Of a DNA stretch of 64,000 bases, positions 15,463 to 24,627 are shown one piece after another (position 1 is the first letter of the stretch; each line of letters opens with the position of its first letter). This DNA is from Shewanella schlegeliana. Lineage in GTDB: Bacteria > Pseudomonadota > Gammaproteobacteria > Enterobacterales > Shewanellaceae. Under the pieces are notes generated by a model that saw nothing but the letters and a program-made list of their open reading frames with translations, searched no databases and was not told the DNA's origin. The position numbers were made by a program, and so were the translations under genes. The DNA lies in assembly GCF_016765635.1 (NCBI RefSeq), contig NZ_JAESVD010000006.1:310001-374000 (forward strand). Reading direction: 5' to 3'.

Positions 15463-17139
15463 TTATGGATTATAACGTTTAGGTGCAATAATATTGTTTG
15501 GGTCCATAGCCTGCTTTATTTTTCTCACTAACGTCCAATGAGGATCATCTGCCGACAAAAAGTGCAGTTGTTGCTCGACATTGAGCCTGTATGGAACAAA
15601 TCCACGTTTACAGCCCTGCATGAACAGCTCATCGAGGCAACGTTTGGCATTTTTAATCGCTTCGGCGTCTCTCCTATTGAAAAGCAGAGGAATAGTACTG
15701 TCGATACAATCATGCCTCAGTGCAGTCATAGTGATCAGTGGCTCTACCCCATATTTTGGACACACAGATCTCACCATGTCTACAAACTCCCTTATTTTTG
15801 AGTTTGACACAGGTATTAAGGGCGCATACCAGAGCAAACCACAATTATCACGAGCAGGATTGAGCGCTTCATAGGAAGTTGGCGCTAAGTCATTGCGCCA
15901 GTACGCTAATGGTAAGGCCACGTCACAGGGTACCCCACGCATGATCAACGTACTCTTCTGCAGTGCAGCAAGCTGTTTTCGCAAACCACTAAATAGTTGC
16001 TGAGGTAAGTGGTCAAAAACCTTAGATGCCACCTTCAATTTATTTGTGCTAATAAATACAGAGCGATTTACACAGCTAACCTCTTTTATCCGCTTTTTGA
16101 GCTGTCGCTTTACAGCCTGAACCACTTCATGATTTCCATAAAGGCTTCCCATACAGGTCCATTGATAAACCTTATGACTCGCTTGCAACCGTTCGACATA
16201 ATCTAAATCATTCATATGGTTATTCTTAGAGGGTTGAACAACCATAGATAACATCCGTCTACAATCTAAAATGTTAATCGAACCGACTATTCCAGGAAAA
16301 TCTTTCAAGATTTTCCTTACTAGCGTAGCTACAGACTCGAGGGCTTTATCATCGACGCAAAAGAGGTAAAAAGACTCGACACATTCGGGCAAGGGGGCAA
16401 GCCTAATGGTCATATCAGTTACAACGCCCAAATTACTTTGAGAGAAGAGCCCATCAAGGTAAGGGCCTAACCCCCATTTATAGCAACTGTCGACAGTATT
16501 CTCTGCCGTCTGATCTAACGAGTGAACAGCAGAGCGGTAGACAGAACCATCAGCTAACACAGCTGTTATGCTGGTTACTGCAGCAAAATGATCAGTATTC
16601 GGGGTGATACCATAGCCTCGCTCGATAGCGTTACCAACCAAACTGCATGTAGGGCCTGCCCCTGTTACTGGCACCATCAACCGTAAGTTATCCCTATCTA
16701 ACCTTTGCCGAAGCTCTTGCTGTGTTACACCGGGCTGCAGTCGCACAATCCCCAACTGTGCATTAATCTCTATCCGCTTTAACTTAGATAAATCCAAAAT
16801 AAAACAAGGTGCAACATCATCCACTGGATTAGCTGAACCGTAACCCCAGTTGTTACCACTACTAATAGGATAAAGCGTGATCTGATACTTGCCCGCAAGC
16901 CTCAAAATAGTACTGATATTCTCCTCTTCTGCAGTTTGACTCTGCTTCCCATCAATAGGTAATACAATAAATGCGCCTGTAATATCCCTGTCTGTGGCAA
17001 TGGTGTTAGCCCCATAAACCGATTTAGCCTGCAGCGCATCATAGTAAACGACTCGCCCAGCTGTAGCCTGAGATACATGCTCCGTGAACGATTCAATATT
17101 AAGTACCTGTTTAACCGTACGATTATCATTATAAATCAT
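15463..17139 (-). CDS. FAD-linked oxidase of the vanillyl-alcohol oxidase / 4-cresol dehydrogenase type
   Basis: The protein has the PCMH FAD-binding fold (YPISSGNNWGYGSANP, VTGAGPTCSLVGNAIERGYG, DHFAAVTSITAVLADGSVYR) followed by the oxidase cap (YKWGLGPYLDGLFSQSNLG) and a C-terminal FVPYRLN ... DPNNIIAPKRYNP segment. These stretches align in order with vanillyl-alcohol oxidase and p-cresol methylhydroxylase flavosubunit, which oxidise para-substituted phenols. Length (558) also fits that family. No cytochrome subunit gene is adjacent. Its ATG overlaps the stop of the preceding gene (ATGA, 17136-17139), so the two are translationally coupled. The substrate is unknown, and no aromatic catabolism genes are visible nearby. 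Confidence 0.8.
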   Translation of the reverse strand: MIYNDNRTVKQVLNIESFTEHVSQATAGRVVYYDALQAKSVYGANTIATDRDITGAFIVLPIDGKQSQTAEEENISTILRLAGKYQITLYPISSGNNWGYGSANPVDDVAPCFILDLSKLKRIEINAQLGIVRLQPGVTQQELRQRLDRDNLRLMVPVTGAGPTCSLVGNAIERGYGITPNTDHFAAVTSITAVLADGSVYRSAVHSLDQTAENTVDSCYKWGLGPYLDGLFSQSNLGVVTDMTIRLAPLPECVESFYLFCVDDKALESVATLVRKILKDFPGIVGSINILDCRRMLSMVVQPSKNNHMNDLDYVERLQASHKVYQWTCMGSLYGNHEVVQAVKRQLKKRIKEVSCVNRSVFISTNKLKVASKVFDHLPQQLFSGLRKQLAALQKSTLIMRGVPCDVALPLAYWRNDLAPTSYEALNPARDNCGLLWYAPLIPVSNSKIREFVDMVRSVCPKYGVEPLITMTALRHDCIDSTIPLLFNRRDAEAIKNAKRCLDELFMQGCKRGFVPYRLNVEQQLHFLSADDPHWTLVRKIKQAMDPNNIIAPKRYNP

Positions 17140-18050
17140 GATGGATAGCCTCCCATCACAAAACCTTCAAATGAACTTTGTTCCTGTTTAGCCCCAGAGT
17201 CTCTAAGGAGATTGACCAATCCAAGATCTCCCATAGACATTTGATCATGTGAACTCTTATCCTTCAAATGACGAATTAAGTCATCACCGAACACTAACTC
17301 ACCAGTGAGAACGGCCCCGTCCGTCTCGCCTAAGTCTCGACAAAAGGAGTAGATCTTTGACCTTAGAGATTTTCCTTTCGTAGGCCTTAATTGATAATCA
17401 CTGTGCTTCATAAAGGAGTTAACTAATATTCCATCATCTCCAATTGACTCGTTAATGACTTTTTCGAACGCCCTATGACGGTCTCGAATTCGGTCATTAA
17501 TAGGCAGATCATCAAAGCCTGGATACATATTAGTTCCTAAACTGTAAACAGTTTGCATAACGCTTGGGTTCAGTGTTCTGGTAATAAATGGCATGGGTTT
17601 GCCCAAGTTATTTGCACTATTCCAATAAGACAGCACCCCTCGTATAATCTGGCGTGCATATAGTCGTGAAAATAACTCAGCTTTATTATTAACGTCATCT
17701 GCGACCATACATGCTTTAAACACATATACTTGTTCACCGAAATCAGTATAAATATGACTCCCCGAAAGGTAAGCGACTAACTTTCCCTGCTTAAAAACCA
17801 ACCATAAATGATCCGAATTAATTGCTGAGCGATGCACATTTAATTTAGAGAAAGTACTGTTCTCTAACGTTAAGCGATGCGCTTGGTCTCTGGCATAGAT
17901 CTGTAAAACTAGCTCCTGAATATCGGTAACAATTGCGGCATTGATATGCAGTTCTTTGGAAGACGGATTATTAATCTCTTCTATTTCAAACTCATTCAAA
18001 ACCGTAGTTGTTTCGCCGTAGTAGCCGTTAGTCTTATTGATTAAACTCAT
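17136..18050 (-). CDS. Hypothetical protein with GNAT-like features, coupled to a VAO-type flavoprotein
   Basis: The 304-residue protein starts MSLINKTNGYYGE at 18050, with AAGGATC upstream; 40 earlier in-frame codons have no ribosome binding site. The middle (about residues 60-200) looks GNAT-like: a strand HLWLVFKQGKLVAYLSGSHI, then VYVFKACMVADD, a helix LFSRLYARQIIRGVL, and FITRTLNPSVMQTVYSLG, similar in style to the RTQNP segment of some acetyltransferases. The usual GNAT Q/RxxGxG/A acetyl-CoA loop is not clear. The C-terminal 100 residues match nothing I know. It is the first gene of the operon, and its stop overlaps the flavoprotein start. Function is not assigned. Confidence 0.6.
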   Translation of the reverse strand: MSLINKTNGYYGETTTVLNEFEIEEINNPSSKELHINAAIVTDIQELVLQIYARDQAHRLTLENSTFSKLNVHRSAINSDHLWLVFKQGKLVAYLSGSHIYTDFGEQVYVFKACMVADDVNNKAELFSRLYARQIIRGVLSYWNSANNLGKPMPFITRTLNPSVMQTVYSLGTNMYPGFDDLPINDRIRDRHRAFEKVINESIGDDGILVNSFMKHSDYQLRPTKGKSLRSKIYSFCRDLGETDGAVLTGELVFGDDLIRHLKDKSSHDQMSMGDLGLVNLLRDSGAKQEQSSFEGFVMGGYPS

Positions 18051-18159
18051 AAAAGATCCTTTTTTATCAGACTCCTCTCTAATTCTGCATACCCATGTAA
18101 ACAGTAATGATTGGAGTGAAGTGTGAGGCGTGGTAAGTCGATAAAACCGACACACCTCC

Positions 18160-18195
18160 CTCATAACCAAGAATTAATAAGCTCTTGATTATGAG
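18160..18195. repeat. Imperfect inverted repeat upstream of the GNAT-like gene
   Basis: CTCATAACCAAGA and TCTTGATTATGAG are 13-base arms with one mismatch and a ten-base spacer. The position, 110-145 bases before the first gene of the operon, suits an operator or an mRNA hairpin near the transcript start. No T-run follows. Confidence 0.5.
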
Positions 18196-18595
18196 ATAGA
18201 GTCTAAAGAATTTACTTGGGATCTAAATACCGATAAGAGTGCTGAAATTATTAACGCGCTTATCAAGCTTGTTATTCAGTAAGTGCTAAACTAAATTTAA
18301 AACAGCAAAGTTTTAATTAGTCTTCAATTTAGATTTGACATGAAAAATACCTAACTGACGATTTATCGATAGAGTTTTAAAAGCTAGGCCGCCAACTAAC
18401 CCATAAGGCAACAATTAACTTAACAAGAGATAAGGGAGAAGAGAGAAGATAAAAAATAACAGCGGTCAAACCGTCATCTTTATATAACTATTGTCCCTTT
18501 TACCTACTCCGTTAAGTAGAGGTTTTCTATTCAAATACAAATGGAGTTAACAAATAGCGAGAGTTTTAATTGCTTTGGCAATTGCGAACAATAAA

Positions 18596-18626
18596 AAAGC
18601 CGTAACGATGAGTTCGTTACGGCTTT
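18596..18626 (-). terminator. Rho-independent terminator of the DUF2058 gene
   Basis: AAAGCCGTAACGA and TCGTTACGGCTTT form a 13-base stem with a five-base loop, followed by a T-run on the minus strand. Confidence 0.9.
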
Positions 18627-18672
18627 AATGATTCATTATTTCACTGCGGCAGAGAAACTGATGAAGTATTGA

Positions 18673-19215
18673 TTACCACATTAGATCGTCTGGAATGACA
18701 TAATCAGCATACGGATCGTCTTCTTCAACAACCTCTGTGCTATCTTCTTGAGACCAAAGATAGCCAACCCAAGCAGGGACGAGCAAGTTTACTCTTTCTA
18801 CCAGCTTATGGGGAACTAAGTAACTTACCTCTTCATGTCTGATAATACCTAGGTGGCCGTTTAACAGCTGACTCTGCATTTTTTCATCCACATACAGCGA
18901 ATAAATTTTATTTTCAAAAGTGAAGTTAAACTTAATCTCTGCATCTTTCGGCGCAGAGATCGCAAGCTTCTTGAACTCGGTAACTAAACCACGAACCAGA
19001 CCTTTTTCTGCAGCCTCAGCAAAGCGTTGCTCATTTAATTGCTTATCTTTGTCTATCTGCGCTTGCTTCTTAGCTGCAATCTCTTGCTTAAGCGCTTCGG
19101 AGCCATCATCGACCTTAGCTTTTCTGTCGCGGCGCTTTTGCGTTTTAGTGTCACGCACTTTCTGTTTACTTACCAAACCAGCCTTAAGAAGCTGTTCTTG
19201 AAATGGGTTTGCCAT
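18673..19215 (-). CDS. DUF2058 family protein (YaiL-like, nucleoprotein/polynucleotide-associated)
   Basis: The 180-residue protein begins MANPFQEQLLKAGLVSKQK, then a highly charged helical region (KKQAQIDKDKQLNEQRFAEAAEKG), and a C-terminal beta domain ending DDPYADYVIPDDLMW. All of these are signatures of the DUF2058/YaiL family, annotated in E. coli as a nucleoprotein or polynucleotide-associated enzyme. The biochemical activity is not established. It is a single gene with its own terminator. Confidence 0.85.
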   Translation of the reverse strand: MANPFQEQLLKAGLVSKQKVRDTKTQKRRDRKAKVDDGSEALKQEIAAKKQAQIDKDKQLNEQRFAEAAEKGLVRGLVTEFKKLAISAPKDAEIKFNFTFENKIYSLYVDEKMQSQLLNGHLGIIRHEEVSYLVPHKLVERVNLLVPAWVGYLWSQEDSTEVVEEDDPYADYVIPDDLMW

Positions 19216-19254
19216 ATCGTTTATCTCTAGTTAACTTTTACTTTAATTCTAAAC

Positions 19255-20061
19255 TTAACTGCGTCTTGCTAATTGTCCAATCTCAGCAATTGCAGAACCA
19301 GCTCCACCGAGTGACCACCCACCATCGACAGGTAACACGGTACCAGTAATGTATGAAGCCATATCTGAGGCTAAAAACAGTGCCGCATTGGCAATATCAT
19401 CGCAGCTGCCGTTACGCTTTAAAGGTACACCTTGTGCAACGTGGGTCTGTAACTCTTCAGAAGGAGCTAATCTGTTAAACCCTTCTGTGTCGGCAATAGG
19501 ACCAGGCACAATAGAGTTGATCCTAATTCCTTTAGGGCCCCACTCTATTGCCAATGTTTTAGTCAACATGTCAACGCCCGCTTTTGCCGCACAAACATGC
19601 ACCTGCATAGGCATGGGAACGAAGGCTTGTGGCGCCGAGATCTGAATAATTGCGCCACCTTTTTCGTTCATTAATGGATATGCCTGCTTAAGTACTTGGA
19701 AACTACCTAAGAGATCGATATCCATTACCGATTTAAAACCGTTTTCCGAAAGTTTCTCGGCAGGTGCGGGGAAGTTTCCTGCCGCGCCACTGACTAAGAT
19801 ATCAACCTGCTCCATGGCATCAGCAATAATGGCAAAGCCTTGTGATAATCGCTCTAGGTCCCTAACATCAAAGCAAACACCGAGGTGATTTCCACGAGGA
19901 TTTGCCTGTTTTAGCTGCTCGACTGCGGCATCAACTTTAGCAGCACTACGGCTAGCTACCGCGACATTGGCACCGGCTTGAGAGAAGCGAACGGCAATAG
20001 CAAGATTTATCCCGCTGGTGCCACCGACAACGACAACATTCTTTCCATGATAGCTAAACAT
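19255..20061 (-). CDS. SDR family oxidoreductase, DECR2-like (probable 2,4-dienoyl-CoA reductase)
   Basis: A Rossmann fold begins VVVVGGTSGINLAIA, with NADP-favouring ASRS at the end of the second strand, NAG replaced by GAAGN (SGAAGNFPAPAEKLS), and PGPI after the catalytic region. The usual YxxxK motif is HVCAAKAG: Lys is present but Tyr is replaced by Val four residues before it. Peroxisomal-type 2,4-dienoyl-CoA reductases (DECR2) have the same arrangement (QVHxxxAKAxVD), and the GNFPAPAE stretch also matches that group. It would help degrade unsaturated fatty acids with even-numbered double bonds. The functional call rests on this similarity. Confidence 0.75.
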   Translation of the reverse strand: MFSYHGKNVVVVGGTSGINLAIAVRFSQAGANVAVASRSAAKVDAAVEQLKQANPRGNHLGVCFDVRDLERLSQGFAIIADAMEQVDILVSGAAGNFPAPAEKLSENGFKSVMDIDLLGSFQVLKQAYPLMNEKGGAIIQISAPQAFVPMPMQVHVCAAKAGVDMLTKTLAIEWGPKGIRINSIVPGPIADTEGFNRLAPSEELQTHVAQGVPLKRNGSCDDIANAALFLASDMASYITGTVLPVDGGWSLGGAGSAIAEIGQLARRS

Positions 20062-20137
20062 TGTGACTTCTCCCTATAGGTCATATTTTAAGGCACTAAA
20101 CGCCAAGATCCAATATAACCTACTAGGCAACACTCAA

Positions 20138-20833
20138 TTAAGCAATCGTTTGGTGGATAGCCTGCAGTGCTTTTAACGGATCTGCCGCTTTAGTGATTGG
20201 ACGGCCAATGACTAGGTAATCAGAACCAGCAGCTAATGCTTCAGGCGGCGTCATCACGCGATGTTGATCGCCTCTATCGCTGCCCACTGGACGAATACCC
20301 GGAGTAATAAGCTTAAAGTCTTGCCCAAACTTGGCTTTTAGAAGCGTAGACTCTTGCGCCGAACAAACCACACCGTCTAGGCCTGCTTGTTTCGTCAGTG
20401 CCGCTAAGCGCAGAACATGCTCAGACGCTGGTACATTGATACCCAGCAGTTTAAGCTCATCGTCACTCATTGATGTCAGTACAGTTACAGCTATAAGCAG
20501 CGGCGCTTTATCGCCATAAGGCTCCAGTGCGCGTTTAGCCGCTTCCATCATTGCTAATCCGCCAGAGGCATGAATATTGGTCATCCATACACCTAGCTCA
20601 GCAGCGGCACTCACGGCTTTAGCTACGGTATTTGGAATATCGTGAAATTTAAGGTCGAGGAAAAGGTCAAATCCACGACTATGAATGTCGGTTACCAACT
20701 CAGGACCGAACAGAGTGAACATCTCTTTGCCGACTTTCAATCGACACATATCAGGATCTAATTGATCAATAAGCTGCAAAGCATCATTTTTATTATCGTA
20801 GTCTAGGGCAACTAAAATAGGCTTGTCAGTCAT
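20138..20833 (-). CDS. pyrF: Orotidine 5'-phosphate decarboxylase
   Basis: PyrF catalyses the last step of UMP synthesis. The Lys-Asp catalytic array is visible in [16 protein letters not shown], with LVALDYDN at the N-terminus and the phosphate-binding [12 protein letters not shown] near the C-terminus. The length of 231 residues fits. The start has GGAGAAAGA directly upstream. It lies 67 bases downstream of lapB on the same strand, as in E. coli, where lapA-lapB-pyrF are neighbours. Confidence 0.97.
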   Translation of the reverse strand: MTDKPILVALDYDNKNDALQLIDQLDPDMCRLKVGKEMFTLFGPELVTDIHSRGFDLFLDLKFHDIPNTVAKAVSAAAELGVWMTNIHASGGLAMMEAAKRALEPYGDKAPLLIAVTVLTSMSDDELKLLGINVPASEHVLRLAALTKQAGLDGVVCSAQESTLLKAKFGQDFKLITPGIRPVGSDRGDQHRVMTPPEALAAGSDYLVIGRPITKAADPLKALQAIHQTIA

Positions 20834-20900
20834 TCTTTCTCCAATCGCTTTGCGGTGTAGGTTTTACAGTTTTTAGTTGATAAATCAGAGGTACTAACGG

Positions 20901-22061
20901 TTACTCACCGTCTAGTCCTCTGATCCTTTTGATGCTGCCCCAATGTTTACAGGAGGGGCAATGCCAATATAATCGGTGTGAAGGGAAGCCACATTCACGG
21001 CAGCGATAGCCAGGTCGATATTTTATCTGCTGCTCAACAAGCTGCTCTAGCATGGTCAGACTCTTCTTGGCCTGCCCCTCTTCAGCTTGTTGCAGGTGGA
21101 TCTTCATTAAATGCTGAAAACTTTTCATGGTTGGGTGTCTGATCAACCCTTCCATAATCAATTTTTCGGCATCTTTAGGGTGACCTTGCTCTATCATATG
21201 TTGAGCAAGCGTGATGGCAATACTTGCACCAGCCCCCTTTTCGATAGCCTCTCTCAGTAGCTCTTGATACCCAATGCTATCGCTGGTTAATAGATATGCT
21301 TCTTTCGCGATGGCTAAGGCATCAGGAAATAGGTCTATATCTGTTTTTAGCAGCTTCTCTATGGTTTGCTTACAGGCTTTAAACTCTTCTTGCTTTAAGT
21401 ACAGCTCTGCGAGCGTTAATAGTGCTCGGCCGCATTGATTGTCTTGTTTAATTGCGAACTGCAAATTTTTAAGTTTGCTAACATCATCTTGGGCTTCGTT
21501 CGCCAACTCACAATAGAAGTGTGCACTATCGTGTTTAAGTTCCTGCTGACGTTTGCGTTTGAGTTTTTTGATGATGTCGATGGCTTTCTGCCACTCTTTG
21601 GTCACTTGGTAAATCGCAATTAGCTGGTTCTCAGCTTCCTCACTATGATCTTCTTGGTTAACTAAGTTAATGAAGATCTCTTCGGCACGGTCATAAAAAC
21701 CCGCCGCGAGATAATCTTTGCCTAGTTCCATCATAGCGATATCTCTTTGCTCTGTTGTGAGGCTAGGTCTTGCAATTAAGTTCTGATGAATACGAATTGA
21801 ACGGTCGACTTCGCCGCGCTTACGAAAGAGCGAGCCTAACGAAAGATGGGTGTCGATAGTGTCATCATCGACGTCGAGCATACTGATAAATAGATCGACC
21901 GCTTTATCAGACTCATTAGACAATAGAAAATTAAGCCCAGTGAAGTAATCTCGGCTTAACTGCTTTCGCTGATTTGTCTGTTTTTGTCTAACACTTCTGC
22001 GTCCCATATACCAACCGTAACCGGCGGCGATTGGAAGAAGCAGAAAGAGGATTTCTAACAT
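20901..22061 (-). CDS. lapB: Lipopolysaccharide assembly protein LapB (YciM)
   Basis: LapB is an inner-membrane adaptor that controls LpxC degradation by FtsH and so balances lipopolysaccharide and phospholipid synthesis. An N-terminal membrane anchor (MLEILFLLLPIAAGYGWYMG) is followed by TPR repeats (about residues 35-350) and a C-terminal rubredoxin-type metal site, YRCRECGF and WHCPSCKHWG. The length of 386 residues is close to E. coli LapB (389). It begins one base after the stop of lapA, so the pair is translationally coupled. Confidence 0.95.
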   Translation of the reverse strand: MLEILFLLLPIAAGYGWYMGRRSVRQKQTNQRKQLSRDYFTGLNFLLSNESDKAVDLFISMLDVDDDTIDTHLSLGSLFRKRGEVDRSIRIHQNLIARPSLTTEQRDIAMMELGKDYLAAGFYDRAEEIFINLVNQEDHSEEAENQLIAIYQVTKEWQKAIDIIKKLKRKRQQELKHDSAHFYCELANEAQDDVSKLKNLQFAIKQDNQCGRALLTLAELYLKQEEFKACKQTIEKLLKTDIDLFPDALAIAKEAYLLTSDSIGYQELLREAIEKGAGASIAITLAQHMIEQGHPKDAEKLIMEGLIRHPTMKSFQHLMKIHLQQAEEGQAKKSLTMLEQLVEQQIKYRPGYRCRECGFPSHRLYWHCPSCKHWGSIKRIRGLDGE

Positions 22062-22062
22062 A

Positions 22063-22380
22063 TTAAGCGTCTACTTCTTTTTCAGTGCTTCTTATTGCCA
22101 TTGATTTTGACTGTTCTTGCGCAGCTTGCTTATCTTCATATACAGCAAGTTTCTTGTTTGCACGGCGCAAAGACAGCTTAAGTCCTGCAATGTGGTACAT
22201 GGCAAAGATCCAACTCACCAGAAAACCCGCTAAGAAAACAAACGCTAAAACAACAGGTAGCCTAAATTCGCCTTGTGCAACAAAGTAACTAATCGTCACG
22301 ACCTGCTCGTTGCGGGCACCGAAGATAAGCGCTAAGAAAAAAAATGCAGCGACTAGAAAAGCAATGATAAATGACTTCAC
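22063..22380 (-). CDS. lapA: Lipopolysaccharide assembly protein LapA (YciS)
   Basis: This small inner-membrane protein has two transmembrane helices (FIIAFLVAAFFFLALIFGA and LPVVLAFVFLAGFLVSWIF) joined by the family motif RNEQVVTISYFVAQGEFRLP, and a cytoplasmic coiled tail. I favour a GTG start at 22380 (MKSFIIAF) because GGAG lies six bases upstream and E. coli LapA begins MKYLLIF; an ATG four codons earlier (22392) is the alternative. It is the first gene of lapA-lapB. Confidence 0.92.
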   Translation of the reverse strand: MKSFIIAFLVAAFFFLALIFGARNEQVVTISYFVAQGEFRLPVVLAFVFLAGFLVSWIFAMYHIAGLKLSLRRANKKLAVYEDKQAAQEQSKSMAIRSTEKEVDA

Positions 22381-22465
22381 GTTTTGCTCCATGAACGCGT
22401 ATGTGAGCTTTAATTATCTAAGAAAAAGAGAGAACTAGCTAGCGATACCTAAGTTTTAGGTATAA

Positions 22466-22489
22466 AAAAGCCTCCTAATGGAGGCTTTT
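22466..22489 (-). terminator. Rho-independent terminator of ihfB
   Basis: AAAAGCCTCC and GGAGGCTTTT form a ten-base stem with a TAAT loop, just past the ihfB stop, with a T-run on the minus strand. Confidence 0.9.
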
Positions 22490-22502
22490 AATACAATGTA
22501 AA

Positions 22503-22790
22503 TTACGCGTTAATAGCATCAACACGTTCGCGCAGTTCTTTGCCTGGCTTAAAGTGCGGTACGTACTTGCCTTCCAATTCAACTGAAGTACCAGTCTTTG
22601 GGTTACGGCCAGTGCGTGGTGCACGATAATGAAGTGAGAAACTACCAAAACCACGGATCTCAATACGATCACCTGATTCCAATGTCTCGGCCATTTGCTC
22701 CAACATCTCTTTGATAGCGGCTTCCACTTCTTTCGCAGACAGCTGCGACTGCCTAGTGGCAAGTTTTTCGATCAGTTCGGATTTAGTCAT
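22503..22790 (-). CDS. ihfB: Integration host factor subunit beta
   Basis: IHF-beta is half of the DNA-bending heterodimer used in recombination, replication and transcription. [14 protein letters not shown] at the N-terminus, and [21 protein letters not shown] with the intercalating Pro in RNPKTG, are diagnostic. The 95-residue length matches the family. The start at 22790, not an ATG 18 codons earlier, has AGAGGG six bases upstream. It follows rpsA, as in E. coli (rpsA-ihfB). Confidence 0.96.
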   Translation of the reverse strand: MTKSELIEKLATRQSQLSAKEVEAAIKEMLEQMAETLESGDRIEIRGFGSFSLHYRAPRTGRNPKTGTSVELEGKYVPHFKPGKELRERVDAINA

Positions 22791-22862
22791 CCTATACCCT
22801 CTATTATCAAGCCAAACACAGTCACCTTTTAGGGGTGCAAGCACCCCTGAACTTCAAGGCGA

Positions 22863-24530
22863 TTATTTACGAGCTGCTTTGAACGCTTCAGCCATTGCGC
22901 TGCTCATAGCAACGTCATCTTGCTTGTTCAAGCTAGCCATTGCTTCTTTCTCTTCAGCTTCATCCTTAGCACGGATAGATAGGCTGATGGTGCGGTTCTT
23001 ACGATCAACACCCATGAACTTAGATTCTACTTTGTCACCTACAGAGTAAACTGTAGATGCATCTTCGATGCGCTCACGAGAGATATCTGAAACGCGAAGG
23101 TAACCTTCAACAGTCTCAGCTAGTTCAATTGTAACACCTTTTGCGTCAACTGCAGTAACAACACCAGAAACTACAACACCTTTCTTCTTGTCAGCAAGGT
23201 ATGCATTGAATGGATCGTCTTCAGTTTGCTTAACGCCTAAGCTGATGCGCTCACGCTCTGGGTCAACAGAAAGAACTACAGCGTGGATTTCGTCGCCTTT
23301 CTTGTATTCAGCAACTGCGTCTTCGCCAGTACCATTCCAAGAAATGTCAGAAAGGTGAACTAGACCGTCGATGCCGCCGTCAAGACCGATGAAGATACCG
23401 AAGTCAGTGATTGACTTGATCTTACCAGAAACCTTGTCGCCCTTGTTGAAACGCTCTGCGAAATCATCCCATGGGTTAGTCTTACATTGCTTAAGACCTA
23501 GAGAGATACGACGACGCTCTTCATCGATGTCTAGAACTAGAACTTCAACTTCATCACCTAGGTTAACAACCTTAGATGGGTGGATGTTCTTGTTAGTCCA
23601 ATCCATTTCAGAAACGTGAACAAGACCTTCAACGCCTTCTTCGATTTCAACGAAACAACCGTAGTCAGTTAGGTTAGTAACGCGACCAGTCAAACGTGTG
23701 TTTTCTGGGTAGCGCTTGCTGATTTCTAACCATGGATCTTCGCCAAGTTGCTTAAGACCTAGTGATACGCGTGTACGCTCACGGTCATACTTAAGAACTT
23801 TAACGTTGATTTCGTCACCAACATTAACGATTTCAGATGGGTGCTTAACACGCTTCCAAGCCATATCAGTGATATGTAGAAGACCGTCAACACCACCAAG
23901 ATCAACGAATGCACCGTAGTCAGTAAGGTTCTTAACGATACCCTTAACTGATTGACCTTCTTGAAGGTTCTCAAGAAGAGCATCACGCTCTGCGCTGCTT
24001 TCAGATTCGATAACTGCACGACGAGAAACAACAACGTTGTTGCGCTTCTGGTCAAGCTTGATAACTTTGAATTCTAATTCTTTGTTTTCTAGGTGAGCTG
24101 TGTCGCGAACTGGGCGAACGTCAACTAGAGAACCTGGTAGGAATGCACGGATACCGTTTAATTCAACAGTGAAACCGCCTTTAACCTTACCATTGATGAT
24201 ACCGATTACAGTTTCAGCATCTTCGTACGCTTTTTCTAGAACGATCCAAGCTTCGTGGCGCTTAGCTTTCTCACGAGAAAGTTGAGTTTCACCGAAACCA
24301 TCTTCTACAGAGTCAAGAGCTACGTCAACTTCGTCGCCAACTGCGATTTCTAGAGCGCCTTGAGCGTTCTTGAACTGTTCAGCTGGGATTGGGCTTTCAG
24401 ACTTAAGACCAGCGTCAACTAGTACCATACCGTTTTCGATGGCTACAACTACACCACGTACGATAGAACCAGGACGGAACTCAAGTTCATTAAGGGATTG
24501 TTCAAATAGATCAGCAAAAGATTCAGTCAT
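22863..24530 (-). CDS. rpsA: 30S ribosomal protein S1
   Basis: S1 binds mRNA upstream of the ribosome binding site and is needed for translating most mRNAs. Six S1 OB-fold repeats can be followed, including [41 protein letters not shown] and [21 protein letters not shown]. At 555 residues it matches E. coli S1 (557). It lies between cmk and ihfB, as in E. coli. The strongly biased, repetitive codon use fits a highly expressed gene. Confidence 0.97.
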   Translation of the reverse strand: MTESFADLFEQSLNELEFRPGSIVRGVVVAIENGMVLVDAGLKSESPIPAEQFKNAQGALEIAVGDEVDVALDSVEDGFGETQLSREKAKRHEAWIVLEKAYEDAETVIGIINGKVKGGFTVELNGIRAFLPGSLVDVRPVRDTAHLENKELEFKVIKLDQKRNNVVVSRRAVIESESSAERDALLENLQEGQSVKGIVKNLTDYGAFVDLGGVDGLLHITDMAWKRVKHPSEIVNVGDEINVKVLKYDRERTRVSLGLKQLGEDPWLEISKRYPENTRLTGRVTNLTDYGCFVEIEEGVEGLVHVSEMDWTNKNIHPSKVVNLGDEVEVLVLDIDEERRRISLGLKQCKTNPWDDFAERFNKGDKVSGKIKSITDFGIFIGLDGGIDGLVHLSDISWNGTGEDAVAEYKKGDEIHAVVLSVDPERERISLGVKQTEDDPFNAYLADKKKGVVVSGVVTAVDAKGVTIELAETVEGYLRVSDISRERIEDASTVYSVGDKVESKFMGVDRKNRTISLSIRAKDEAEEKEAMASLNKQDDVAMSSAMAEAFKAARK

Positions 24531-24627
24531 GTTTAAGTTACTTTCTTTAATAAACCACGGACCATCCTGGACGTGGAGTCAGATTAATAATTCGTCTCAT
24601 CCATGTGACGAATAGTTAAGTCCCTGC

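Larger units (their letters stand above)
18051..18672. other. Intergenic region upstream of the GNAT-like/flavoprotein operon (622 bases)
   Basis: The stretch is AT-rich and holds no convincing open frame. It contains an imperfect inverted repeat (18160-18195) about 110 bases before the operon start, and the terminator of the DUF2058 gene (18596-18626). The unusually long leader fits a regulated operon, but no known operator is recognised. Confidence 0.5.

Noticed and set aside
15463..17139. Calling the flavoprotein D-lactate dehydrogenase or GlcD
   Set aside because: Those share the FAD domain, but the NAIERGYG, YKWGLGPYLDGLFSQ and C-terminal PYRLN/APKRY segments are specific to the VAO/PCMH type.
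22475..22762. Overlapping minus-strand frame inside ihfB, and similar long antisense frames in rpsA, gyrA, nrdA and pssA
   Set aside because: They lie within well-identified genes in other frames, have no family resemblance and lack ribosome binding sites.
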